The notes under the pieces were generated by a model. The model saw only the letters and a list, made by a program, of their open reading frames with translations. It had not been told where the DNA came from and ran no database searches. Source: Planctomycetaceae bacterium (lineage in GTDB: Bacteria > Planctomycetota > Planctomycetia > Planctomycetales > Planctomycetaceae). From it: a stretch of 56,686 bases of DNA. Where the stretch lies: the NCBI GenBank assembly GCA_028284885.1, contig JANQQW010000058.1, forward strand, positions 1 through 56,686, in the 5' to 3' direction. This document shows, one piece after another, positions 1 to 16,448 of the stretch (positions are counted from its first letter, which is position 1; every line of letters begins with the position of its first letter). The translations under genes were made by a program, and so were the position numbers.

Positions 1-56
<56 letters not shown>

Positions 57-240
57 CTTCGTCGTTCGTCGTGTGGCCGGTCGCTCGGCGGGGGTGGTCC
101 CCCCGGGGCCGGGGCACGAGGCGGCGTGCGGTGCGGCCGTACGGTCGGGCCGTGTAGTCCCGACTTCGTGTCGATCGGCGGTCGTCGCCGCGGCTCGAAT
201 CGAACAACGGACAATCGGAAACTCGGAGAAAGACGCAGCA

Positions 241-1437
<1,197 letters not shown>

Positions 1438-1470
1438 TTCCGGCCTCGCCGGATGAAGATCGTCGGGTTC

Positions 1471-1496
1471 GCCCCGGTGCTGCGAGGCACCGGGGC
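1471..1496 (+). terminator. Hairpin after tuf
   Basis: A perfect 10-bp stem (1471-1480 with 1487-1496) and 6-nt loop start 33 nt after the tuf stop. There is no T-tract, so this may be an RNA-processing or Rho-assisted end rather than a classical intrinsic terminator. Confidence 0.5.
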
Positions 1497-1518
1497 GGCT
1501 CGCGCAGCGGAGATGCAG

Positions 1519-1581
<63 letters not shown>

Positions 1582-1592
1582 AGCTCCCACGA

Positions 1593-1665
1593 ACGGGAGT
1601 AGCTCAATTGGCAGAGCACCGGATTCCAAATCCGGCGGTTGGGGGTTCAAGTCCCTCCTCCCGTG
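1593..1665 (+). tRNA. tRNA-Trp (CCA anticodon)
   Basis: A full cloverleaf can be drawn: perfect 7-bp acceptor stem (1593-1599 with 1658-1664), D stem 1602-1605/1614-1617, anticodon stem 1619-1623/1631-1635 with CCA at 1626-1628, T stem 1641-1645/1653-1657, and discriminator G1665, as expected for tRNA-Trp. tRNA-Trp before secE is conserved across many bacteria. Confidence 0.97.
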
Positions 1666-1748
1666 CTCGTTGAGGCCGCGAGCGAGATTGGACGGCCGAG
1701 CCGTCCGTTCCCCGAGCCTCGAACACACAGCCGAGCCCGAGAACCAAG

Positions 1749-2195
1749 ATGGCCAAGACCAAGGCACGAGACCAGTCCCTCCTCGCCGCGATGACGTCGG
1801 CCAACCTCTACAAGCGGACGCAGGGGAAGCTGACGCGCCAGCTCACGGCCGTCGGCGTCGCCGCCGTGGTCCTCTTGGGGGCCTACACGCTCGCCGGGTC
1901 GCTGATGTTCGCCCCCGACGGCGTCCGCTACGGGGTCCCGCTGGCGATCTCCGTCGTCGGCTGCTGGATCGCGTTCCGGATCGTCAACACCCCCTACGTC
2001 GCCGACTTCCTGATCTCCGTCCAGGCGGAGATGGACAAGGTCTCCTGGGCGAGCCGCGAGGAACTCAAGCGGTCGACCATCGTCGTCATCAGCACGATGT
2101 TCTTCCTCGCTGCCGCACTTCGGCTGTACGACTTCTTCTGGGTCACGATCTTCACCTGGCTGGGCATCCTGCACCCGGGCGACGCCGGAAGCTGA
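1749..2195 (+). CDS. secE: Preprotein translocase subunit SecE
   Basis: 148 residues. Three membrane segments are visible (about residues 34-55, 65-82 and 112-140). The SecE signature lies before the last one ([15 protein letters not shown]), the amphipathic helix that clamps SecY. SecE stabilises SecY in the inner-membrane SecYEG channel. It has the long three-helix form, as in enterobacteria, rather than the short one-helix form. Its place between tRNA-Trp and nusG supports the call. Confidence 0.95.
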   Translation: MAKTKARDQSLLAAMTSANLYKRTQGKLTRQLTAVGVAAVVLLGAYTLAGSLMFAPDGVRYGVPLAISVVGCWIAFRIVNTPYVADFLISVQAEMDKVSWASREELKRSTIVVISTMFFLAAALRLYDFFWVTIFTWLGILHPGDAGS

Positions 2196-2340
2196 CCGGA
2201 TTCGGCGGCGGTCGCTTGAAATCCTCGTGAAGTCACGTCACGATACGGCTTGGCGCGCCGCTGTCCCCGTTGGACGAAACACCCGAGACGCGATTCCAGT
2301 CGAATCGCCGTCTCGTCCTCTTTTCTCGGGAGTCACTCCG

Positions 2341-2982
2341 GTGACCACCTCGGACGATCACGAACCCGTTGCCGACGACACACCCGACGAGGGTGCGGAG
2401 AACGGTACGGACGTGGCCACCTCCACTCCCGAGGAACCAGAGAGCAGCCGCCACTGGTACGTCCTCAAGGTGCAGTCCAACCGGGAACGGACGATCCGCG
2501 ACTCCCTGCTGAAGCGGATCAAGCTCGAGGGGCTGGAGGAGTACTTCGGCGAGATCGTCATCCCGACGGAGAAGGTCGCCGAGACACGGAACGGCAAGAA
2601 GCGAGTCGTCAACCGGAAGCTGTTCCCCGGCTACATGATGATTCACATGGAGCTCAACGACGACACCTGGTACCTCGTGCGGGACACCAGCGGCGTCGGC
2701 GACTTCACGGGAGCGGCCGGCAAGCCGATCCCCATGCAGGAGTCCGAGATCGCGTCGATGCTGGGTCGCGAGGAGACCCGCGACGACGAGAAGGCCGAGG
2801 TGAAGGTCCAGATCAACGTCGCCACCGGCGACTCGGTGAAGATCAACGACGGACCGCTCGAGTCGTTCGAGGGGGTCGTCGAGTCGATCGACGAGGCGAG
2901 CGGCAAGATTCAGGTGCTGGTGCAGATTCTCGGGCAGTCCACGCCCGTCGAACTGGAGTACTGGCAGGTCGAGAGGATTTGA
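2341..2982 (+). CDS. nusG: Transcription termination/antitermination factor NusG
   Basis: 213 residues from GTG 2341, which has CGGGAG eight bases upstream; the open frame extends back to 2227, but that segment does not look like protein. After an acidic N-terminal extension of about 35 residues comes the NGN domain ([21 protein letters not shown]) and then the KOW domain ([19 protein letters not shown]). NusG bridges RNA polymerase to Rho or to ribosomal protein S10. The acidic extension is the only departure from the usual form of about 180 residues. Confidence 0.95.
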   Translation: MTTSDDHEPVADDTPDEGAENGTDVATSTPEEPESSRHWYVLKVQSNRERTIRDSLLKRIKLEGLEEYFGEIVIPTEKVAETRNGKKRVVNRKLFPGYMMIHMELNDDTWYLVRDTSGVGDFTGAAGKPIPMQESEIASMLGREETRDDEKAEVKVQINVATGDSVKINDGPLESFEGVVESIDEASGKIQVLVQILGQSTPVELEYWQVERI

Positions 2983-3101
2983 CGACCCGCCTCGGCCCCG
3001 CGTTCCGACGTCGGCGGCCCGGGTGTTCGGTCGAGTCGCGAACAAGCGGTCCCGCGGGGGCTTTCGTCCCGCCGACCCAAGAGTGAACGAGAACGGTTGC
3101 A

Positions 3102-3527
3102 ATGGCCAAGCAGGTTGTCGGCGAGATCAAGGTTCAGATTCCGGGCGGCCAGGCCACGCCGGCACCGCCCGTCGGCACCGCCCTCGGTCCGCACGGCGTG
3201 AACATCGGACAGTTCGTCCAGGCGTTCAACGACAAGACCAAGGAGATGGCCGGCACGGTCGTCCCGGTCGTCATCACGGTCTACAACGACCGCAGCTTCG
3301 ACTTCATCATCAAGAGTCCGCCGGCCGCGGTGCTCCTCAAGCAGGCCGCACAGATCGCCAAGGGCTCCGGCAGCCCGAAGGCAAACAAGGTCGGCCAGGT
3401 CACCCAGGAGCAGCTCGTCGAGATCGCCAAGACGAAGTTCGAGGACCTGAACGCCCCGAACCTCGAACACGCCGCCCGGATCATCGCCGGCACGGCCCGC
3501 AGCATGGGCCTCGTCGTCGTCGACTGA
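3102..3527 (+). CDS. rplK: 50S ribosomal protein L11
   Basis: 141 residues, the normal family length. The N-terminal proline helix ([17 protein letters not shown]) that contacts the GTPase-associated centre of 23S rRNA is intact, and the C-terminal RNA-binding domain ends [12 protein letters not shown]. First gene of the rplK-rplA pair. The Shine-Dalgarno is weak. Confidence 0.98.
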   Translation: MAKQVVGEIKVQIPGGQATPAPPVGTALGPHGVNIGQFVQAFNDKTKEMAGTVVPVVITVYNDRSFDFIIKSPPAAVLLKQAAQIAKGSGSPKANKVGQVTQEQLVEIAKTKFEDLNAPNLEHAARIIAGTARSMGLVVVD

Positions 3528-3573
3528 CTCCGCGTTCGTCCCCCACAACAAGACACGGCCACGTCGGTTCGTC

Positions 3574-3608
3574 CTGACCCCTGGCCTCTGACTCCCGACC
3601 ACCGAGAC
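3574..3608. repeat. Heptad array B, up to the rplA start
   Basis: Five consecutive 7-nt units (CTGACCC, CTGGCCT, CTGACTC, CCGACCA, CCGAGAC) run to one base before the rplA ATG, so the rplA ribosome-binding region is itself made of the repeat and lacks a clear Shine-Dalgarno. It is the same period class as the other arrays but has no inverted partner. Confidence 0.65.
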
Positions 3609-3609
3609 C

Positions 3610-4314
3610 ATGCCCAAGCACTCCCGCCGCATGCAGCACTACCGCGAGCAGGTCGCCGACCTCGGCGCCGTCGACCTGCAGACCGCGGTCGCGAAGCTCA
3701 AGGATCTGCAGGACAACCCGCCCGCGGGCGTGAAGGCGGTGAAGTTCGACCAGTCGGTCGAGGTCGCCTTCCGGCTCGGCGTCGATCCCAAGCAGGCCGA
3801 CCAGGTCGTCCGCGGGTCGCTCGTCCTGCCGCACGGCATCGGCAAGGCGCAGCGGGTGCTCGTCTTCGCGAAGGACGCGAACGTCGCCGTCGCCGAGGAG
3901 GCGGGGGCGGACTTCGTGGGGGGCAAGGAACTCGCCGACAAGATCAACGGCGGCTGGCTCGACTTCGACGTCGCCATCGCCACGCCGGACATGATGGGCG
4001 TCGTCGGTCCGCTCGGCCGCGTCCTCGGCCCGCGGGGCATGATGCCCTCGCCGCGAGCCGGGACCGTCACGCAGGACGTGGCGACCGCCGTCTCGGAGTA
4101 CAAGGCGGGCAAGGTGGAGTTCCGGGTCGACAAGGCGGGCAACGTCCACGCCATCGTCGGCAAGCTCTCCTTCACCGCGGAGCAGCTCGTCGAGAACGCC
4201 GCGGCGCTCGTCAAGTTCGTCAACGGCCTGAAGCCCTCCTCGGCCAAGGGCGTCTACATGAAGAACGTCGCCCTCACCGCGACCATGATGCCGTCGATCA
4301 CGATCGCCGTCTGA
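3610..4314 (+). CDS. rplA: 50S ribosomal protein L1
   Basis: 234 residues, normal length. Recognised by the start KHSRRM, the [12 protein letters not shown] segment and the signature [20 protein letters not shown]1 forms the mobile L1 stalk near the E site and in other bacteria represses its own operon by binding the mRNA. The ATG is preceded by heptad array B and a large inverted repeat follows the stop. Confidence 0.98.
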   Translation: MPKHSRRMQHYREQVADLGAVDLQTAVAKLKDLQDNPPAGVKAVKFDQSVEVAFRLGVDPKQADQVVRGSLVLPHGIGKAQRVLVFAKDANVAVAEEAGADFVGGKELADKINGGWLDFDVAIATPDMMGVVGPLGRVLGPRGMMPSPRAGTVTQDVATAVSEYKAGKVEFRVDKAGNVHAIVGKLSFTAEQLVENAAALVKFVNGLKPSSAKGVYMKNVALTATMMPSITIAV

Positions 4315-4318
4315 AAGA

Positions 4319-4410
4319 GGTTGAGGGTTGAGAGCGGAGAGTTGAGAGCCTCGCGGCTTTCGTCGATCCAGTCTCCAACCCTCTCAACACTCAACTCTCA
4401 ACCCTCAGCC
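4319..4410. repeat. Heptad array C, long hairpin in the rplJ leader
   Basis: Two arms of 7-nt units (TTGAGGG/TTGAGAG type, 4319-4348; CTCTCAA type, 4381-4410) pair at 26 of 30 positions. The hairpin lies between the rplA stop and the rplJ ATG at 4418. In enterobacteria the corresponding leader is where L10-L12 binds to repress translation; whether this repeat has that job is unknown. The 32-nt loop has no obvious feature. Confidence 0.85.
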
Positions 4411-4417
4411 AACGACC

Positions 4418-4936
4418 ATGAGCAAGTACGTCAAGGGCATGATGATGCAGGCGATGCGGGACCGTCTCGACGGGGCCCGTGATCTCCTCGTCGTCGACTG
4501 CTCGCGCCTCGACGCCATCACCGCCAACCAGTGGCGGCTGGCCCTGCAGGAGAAGGGCATCCGGTGCCTCGGCGTCAAGAACGCCCTCGCCCGCCGCACC
4601 CTGGAGGAGGACGGCATCGGCGGCCTCGACGACGTCCTCAAGGGACCGAGCACCTTGGTCTTCGGCGGCGAGGACATCGTCTCGCTCTCCAAGGAGATCA
4701 CGAAGTGGGCCAAGGAGCTCGAGCCGCTCGAGATCAAGGGGGGCACCGTCGAGGGCTCGCCGCTCGACGCGAAGGGGGTCGAGGCCCTCAGCAAGAGCCC
4801 CAGCCGCGAGGAGCTCATCTCCCAGATCGCCGGGGCCATCCTGTCTCCGGGAGCCAACCTCGCCGCCGCCCTGCTCGGCCCCGGCAAGATGCTCGCCAGC
4901 CAGGTCAAGCAGGTCTCCGAGAAGGACGAGGAGTAG
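4418..4936 (+). CDS. rplJ: 50S ribosomal protein L10
   Basis: 172 residues. It shows the L10 core (LLVVDCSRLDA, GVKNALARRTLEE, LKGPSTLVF) and a C-terminal helix (LLGPGKMLASQVKQVSE) that carries the L7/L12 dimers. It builds the ribosomal stalk base with L11. No convincing Shine-Dalgarno is seen in front of ATG 4418; the leader is the array C hairpin. Confidence 0.96.
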   Translation: MSKYVKGMMMQAMRDRLDGARDLLVVDCSRLDAITANQWRLALQEKGIRCLGVKNALARRTLEEDGIGGLDDVLKGPSTLVFGGEDIVSLSKEITKWAKELEPLEIKGGTVEGSPLDAKGVEALSKSPSREELISQIAGAILSPGANLAAALLGPGKMLASQVKQVSEKDEE

Positions 4937-5079
4937 GCGACCCCGAACTCGCACGGGCGTTCGTGCGTCCGCGAGTCGAATGCCTGCTCACAGCGTAAAG
5001 AGAAGCGACACCAACAACCGAACCGAACGGTTCGACAACCAACCCGACATCCCCTGACCCCAGCGACCGAGACAGAACG

Positions 5080-5502
5080 ATGAGTGAAGAAGGTGCCACC
5101 GCGACCCTGGACGTTCCCGCCGAGCTCAAGGAGATCGGCGACAAGATCGTCGGACTGACCCTGCTCGAGGCGAAGACCCTCGTCGACTACCTGAAGGATG
5201 AGCACGGCATCGAGCCCGCTGCCGGTGGCGGCGCGGTGATGATGGCCGCTCCGGGTGGTGGCGACGGCGACGGTGCGGCCGCCGCCGAGCAGACCGAGTT
5301 CGACGTGGTCCTGACCGGCTTCGGCGACGCCAAGATCGGCGTCATCAAGGCCGTCCGCAGCATCACGGGCCTCGGCCTGAAGGAAGCGAAGGCCCTCGTC
5401 GAAGAGGCCCCCAAGCCGCTCAAGGAAGGGGTCGAGAAGGACGAGGCCGAGAAGCTCGTCAAGGAGATCGAAGAGGCGGGCGGAACCGCCGAGATCAAGT
5501 AG
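5080..5502 (+). CDS. rplL: 50S ribosomal protein L7/L12
   Basis: 140 residues. The N-terminal dimerisation domain is joined by a Gly/Ala-rich hinge (about residues 45-70) to the factor-binding domain with [21 protein letters not shown] and [12 protein letters not shown]. It recruits translation GTPases. It is slightly longer than the E. coli protein because of the hinge and N-terminus. Confidence 0.97.
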   Translation: MSEEGATATLDVPAELKEIGDKIVGLTLLEAKTLVDYLKDEHGIEPAAGGGAVMMAAPGGGDGDGAAAAEQTEFDVVLTGFGDAKIGVIKAVRSITGLGLKEAKALVEEAPKPLKEGVEKDEAEKLVKEIEEAGGTAEIK

Positions 5503-5522
5503 TTCGAGATTCGGCCCAACGT

Positions 5523-5544
5523 GCCCCCGCGATCGGGTGGGGGC
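5523..5544 (+). terminator. Attenuator-like hairpin after rplL
   Basis: An 8-bp stem with one G-T pair (5523-5530 with 5537-5544) begins 20 nt after the rplL stop and has no T-tract. Its position matches the partial terminator known between rplL and rpoB in E. coli; the same role here is inference. Confidence 0.45.
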
Positions 5545-5591
5545 CCGCCCGGCGACAGGCCGCGGGGCGGACGTCGGTCGTGCGTGTCGCA

Positions 5592-5696
5592 GGTCACGGA
5601 AGCCTGCAGAGTGACCGCGAGCGGACGACCACGGGAAACGGTGCTGCGGAGGCACCGTCCCACCGGCGAGCAGTCGCCGGTTCAGCAGGGGGTGGG
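5592..5696 (+). promoter_or_regulatory. Structured region upstream of rpoB
   Basis: The 419-nt rplL-rpoB gap (5503-5921) has no supportable gene. It contains GGTCAC/GTGACC arms (5592-5597/5611-5616), a perfect 7-bp hairpin (5638-5644/5652-5658) and another (5663-5669/5674-5680); CCCACC at 5659-5664 can pair with GGTGGG at 5691-5696 to enclose the last one. No clear sigma-70 promoter was seen. A folded leader or RNase III site is plausible but not shown. Confidence 0.4.
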
Positions 5697-5921
5697 ATGT
5701 CAGGACGACCGAAGTCGGAATCACGCTTCCGGACGAAGTCGCCTCTCGAGGCAGCGATTCGCACGTTGACGACCGTCCGCCGAGATCCGACCGGGTCTCT
5801 GCGGGCGTGGCCGTGCGCGGACACTGCCGTTCTCCCCCACCGCCGCTCCGCTCGTCCGCCGGCCACCTGCCCCGGTGCCCCGGCTCCCCGGACGCTCCCA
5901 GCCTGACCACAGGATTGCCCC

Positions 5922-9641
<3,720 letters not shown>

Positions 9642-9648
9642 GACCGGC

Positions 9649-9746
9649 GTCAGTGGTCAGTGGCCGGTGGTCGGTTGTGTCCGAGGCCACCGCGAGCAGA
9701 AGCCCGTTCTCTGCTGCCCCGACTGACGACTGACGACTGCCAACGG
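9649..9746. repeat. Heptad array D between rpoB and rpoC
   Basis: Left units GTCAGTG, GTCAGTG, GCCGGTG, GTCGGTT, GTGTCCG (9649-9683) face right units CCGACTG, ACGACTG, ACGACTG, CCAACGG (9719-9746). The arms are partly complementary (CAGTC against GACTG), so the rpoB-rpoC message can fold here. Nothing else is seen in the gap. Confidence 0.75.
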
Positions 9747-9790
9747 ACCAAACACGAAACCCTCACTTTCGCACCACCACGGAGCACCAC

Positions 9791-14122
<4,332 letters not shown>

Positions 14123-14144
14123 CACGGCGAGGACGCGAGACCAC

Positions 14145-14177
14145 GACGGGTCGTGCCCAACTCGGGCGCGGCCCGTC
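14145..14177 (+). terminator. Terminator of the rpoBC transcript
   Basis: A 14-bp stem with two G-T pairs (14145-14158 with 14164-14177, 5-nt loop) is followed by TTCTT. It starts 22 nt after the rpoC stop and faces the convergent channel gene. It is the best intrinsic terminator in the window. Confidence 0.7.
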
Positions 14178-14188
14178 TTCTTGCGCCG

Positions 14189-15088
14189 TCAGCCGCCCGG
14201 GTTCTCCGTTCGCAGCTTCAGACTCTCGAGCTTGTCGAGCACGGCTCGCAGTTCGCGCTGGACCTCGAGAATCTCGTCGGCGACCGGGATCTCCGTGCCG
14301 GCCTCGTGGGCCTCGTCGAGGTGGTCCCGTTCCGCCTGGGCACGCGTCTCGTCCATGCTCTGCAGGATCACGCCGATGAACAGGTTCAGCATGATCATCG
14401 TGCCGTACATCACGAACGAGACGAAGTAGACCGCCCCGACGAGCGGCATGGCCCGCGGCGTGACGGGAAGGTCGGTCGTGTTCGGGTAGGGGGCGTTGTA
14501 GACGTCGCTGCCGTACATCTGCAGGTACATGACGTCGGTCCAGTCCTCCAGCGTGACGACCCGGAACAGCGACAGCATGGCGGTCTGAAGGTTGCCGAAG
14601 TGAACCGGGTCGTTCTCGCGGAACAGGTACACGCCCATCACGCCGTAGACGTAGAAGTTGAGGAACAGGAGGATCCCGACGTAGCCCATGGCGGGGATGC
14701 TGCGGACGAGGGCGCCGACGATGAGCTGGAGTTGCGGGAGGGCCGTCATCAGCCGGAGCGCCCGCATGATTCGCGCGAGCCGGAGGACGGCGGCGTACGA
14801 GGCGTTCACCGGCAGGAAGCAGACGACGACGATCCCGAAGTCGAACAGGTTCCAGGGGTCGGTGAAGTACTTCCAAGGCCGGCGGCCGTGCTGCAGGATC
14901 TTGACCACGGCCTCCGCGACGAAGATCCACAGCACGACGTCGTTCAGCAGCCGGAGCAGCGGGCGGTGCCGGCTGACGACCGAGGGGTAGGTCTCCAGAC
15001 CGACCAGCACGGCGGCCACGAGGATCATCGCCAGCACGAAGGACTGGAACGCTCGTGACTCGGCGACGTTCTTGCAGGGGGCGCTCAC
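14189..15088 (-). CDS. Single-domain voltage-gated cation channel (BacNav family)
   Basis: 299 residues with six membrane segments. S4 carries Arg at residues 103, 106, 109 and 112, the three-residue spacing of a voltage sensor. The pore loop reads TLEDWTD (residues 179-185), against TLESWAS in NaChBac and TLESWSM in NavAb. A C-terminal helix with heptad-like Leu/Glu (about 262-292) fits the tetramer-forming coiled coil of the family. It converges on rpoC. The two filter aspartates suggest calcium permeability (inference from the engineered CavAb filter). Confidence 0.88.
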   Translation of the reverse strand: MSAPCKNVAESRAFQSFVLAMILVAAVLVGLETYPSVVSRHRPLLRLLNDVVLWIFVAEAVVKILQHGRRPWKYFTDPWNLFDFGIVVVCFLPVNASYAAVLRLARIMRALRLMTALPQLQLIVGALVRSIPAMGYVGILLFLNFYVYGVMGVYLFRENDPVHFGNLQTAMLSLFRVVTLEDWTDVMYLQMYGSDVYNAPYPNTTDLPVTPRAMPLVGAVYFVSFVMYGTMIMLNLFIGVILQSMDETRAQAERDHLDEAHEAGTEIPVADEILEVQRELRAVLDKLESLKLRTENPGG

Positions 15089-15135
15089 GGGGGGCTCGCG
15101 ATCTTCGCAACGGGTGGTCGGACGACGAGCCGACC

Positions 15136-15164
15136 AATGTACCCTGCCGCGTGTCGCCGTCCAC
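15136..15164 (-). promoter_or_regulatory. Candidate promoter of the channel gene
   Basis: On the minus strand a TACATT box preceded by GG (15136-15141) lies 47 nt before the channel ATG, with GTGGAC (15159-15164) 17 nt upstream of it. The same TGGACGGCG plus GGTAC arrangement occurs upstream of the gene at 40868-42100. Confidence 0.4.
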
Positions 15165-15184
15165 CCGTCCGACGAGTCGGCCGC

Positions 15185-15694
15185 TCAGAGCATCTCGTCG
15201 TCGTCGAGCAGGTCGCGTTCCGTGACGATGCGCAGCCCCTTCTGCTCGAGCACCGAGAGAGCCGCGTCGACGTCGTCCACGTGCAGGGCGATCGCCCCGC
15301 GTCCACGACGGCGGTACAGCAGCGGGTAGCTGTAGTTGATGCTCAGCTCCGCCTGCAGCAGCGCCATGCAGATGCTGACGTAGGGCTGCGGGTCGTCGGG
15401 CAGTTCGACGCCGAGAATGTCGTTCTCGAAGAAGGTGAAGCCGGAGAGTTCGAAGATCTCCTTGCCTCGTTCGTAGGCGTCCACCATGATCCGCATGACC
15501 GCGAAGTCGGCGGAGTCGACGGTGCTGAGGGCGACGACGCGGAGGTCCTGCTGTTCGAGACGGCGGAGCACGGAGTGCAGCGCCCCGACGCGGTTTTCGA
15601 GGAACACGCAGAACTGCCGCAGGCAGGGCCAGTCGCGGCCGCGCATGGTGGCGGCCGGCGGAACGGCTCCTTCGTCCGAGTAGCCCGAGTTCAT
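15185..15694 (-). CDS. ACT-domain protein (IlvH/amino-acid sensor like)
   Basis: 169 residues from ATG 15694, which has a strong GAGGGGAAG just upstream; the open frame extends to 15745 but lacks a good start there. It appears to contain two ACT-like folds: [26 protein letters not shown] at the N-terminus and a second from about residue 85 ([39 protein letters not shown]). ACT domains bind small ligands, usually amino acids. No enzyme domain is attached and no partner is adjacent, so the regulated target is unknown. It may be autoannotated elsewhere as an acetolactate synthase small subunit. Confidence 0.75.
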   Translation of the reverse strand: MNSGYSDEGAVPPAATMRGRDWPCLRQFCVFLENRVGALHSVLRRLEQQDLRVVALSTVDSADFAVMRIMVDAYERGKEIFELSGFTFFENDILGVELPDDPQPYVSICMALLQAELSINYSYPLLYRRRGRGAIALHVDDVDAALSVLEQKGLRIVTERDLLDDDEML

Positions 15695-15824
15695 TCGCTT
15701 CCCCCTCGGGGCGGGTCTCCCTTCCGCCCGAACCGGTTGTCGCACGGGGTGGAAACCCGCGACTCGTCCGGGTTTGGAAGCTAGGCCAACCGGCCGACCA
15801 CGTCAACGTGAGCGGGAGGAATCC

Positions 15825-16442
15825 GTGTCCACGAGCACCTGTCTGTTCGACCTCGGCGACGTCTTGATCCGCTTCTCGCACGCCCGCATGTGCGAGCAGA
15901 TCGGCCGGCTCTGCGACCGGACCGGCGACGAGACGCGGACGCTGCTGATCGAGTCCGGCCTGCAGTGGGAGTTCGAACGGGGCCGGCTCGACGAGGAACG
16001 GTTCCGCGACCGCCTCCAAGAGGCGACCGGCCGCGAGATCGACCTCGACGCCCTGCGGCTCGCCTCGGCCGACATCTTCGAACCGCAGCCCGGCGTCGAC
16101 GAGGTCGTCGCCGCCCTGTCCGCCGCGGCAACCCGGCTGGTGCTGCTGTCGAACACCTGCGTGACGCACTTCGAGTTCGTCCGCGAACGGTACCCGCTGC
16201 TCGGCCGGTTCGACGACTTCGTGCTCTCCTACGAGGTCGGCAGCGTGAAGCCGGAACCGGCGATCTACGAGGAGGCCCTGCGGCGGATCGACTGCGCCCC
16301 GGGCGACTGCTTCTACACCGACGACCGTCCGGAGAACGTCGAGGCCGCACGACCGTACGGCCTCGACGCCGAGCTGTTCACGGACGTGCCCACCCTGAGC
16401 GAGCAGCTCGCTGCCCGCGGTCTCCCGACCGCGGGCAGGTAG
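15825..16442 (+). CDS. HAD-superfamily phosphatase (YihX-like)
   Basis: 205 residues from GTG 15825, five bases after a perfect GGGAGG. HAD motifs: the nucleophile in FDLGDVLIRF near the start, LLSNT as motif II, KPEPAIYEEAL with the motif III lysine, and FYTDDRPENVEAA as motif IV. The layout closely follows YihX, an alpha-D-glucose-1-phosphate phosphatase, but the substrate cannot be read from sequence. The last codons form a terminator hairpin shared with the convergent gene. Confidence 0.85.
   Translation: MSTSTCLFDLGDVLIRFSHARMCEQIGRLCDRTGDETRTLLIESGLQWEFERGRLDEERFRDRLQEATGREIDLDALRLASADIFEPQPGVDEVVAALSAAATRLVLLSNTCVTHFEFVRERYPLLGRFDDFVLSYEVGSVKPEPAIYEEALRRIDCAPGDCFYTDDRPENVEAARPYGLDAELFTDVPTLSEQLAARGLPTAGR
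16411..16438. terminator. Bidirectional hairpin inside the HAD gene 3' end
   Basis: A perfect 11-bp stem (16411-16421 with 16428-16438, 6-nt loop) is encoded by the last codons of the HAD gene. It lies between two convergent genes whose stops are only a few bases apart, so it could end both transcripts. Confidence 0.55.
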
Positions 16443-16448
16443 ACCGCG

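Noticed and set aside
73..240. Extension of tuf by 56 residues upstream.
   Set aside because: EF-Tu starts at MAKE..F at 241 with a ribosome-binding site; the upstream frame is tRNA-gene flank.
57..240. A promoter for tuf in the tRNA-Thr to tuf gap.
   Set aside because: No -10/-35 pair of acceptable quality; tuf is likely read through from upstream tRNA genes.
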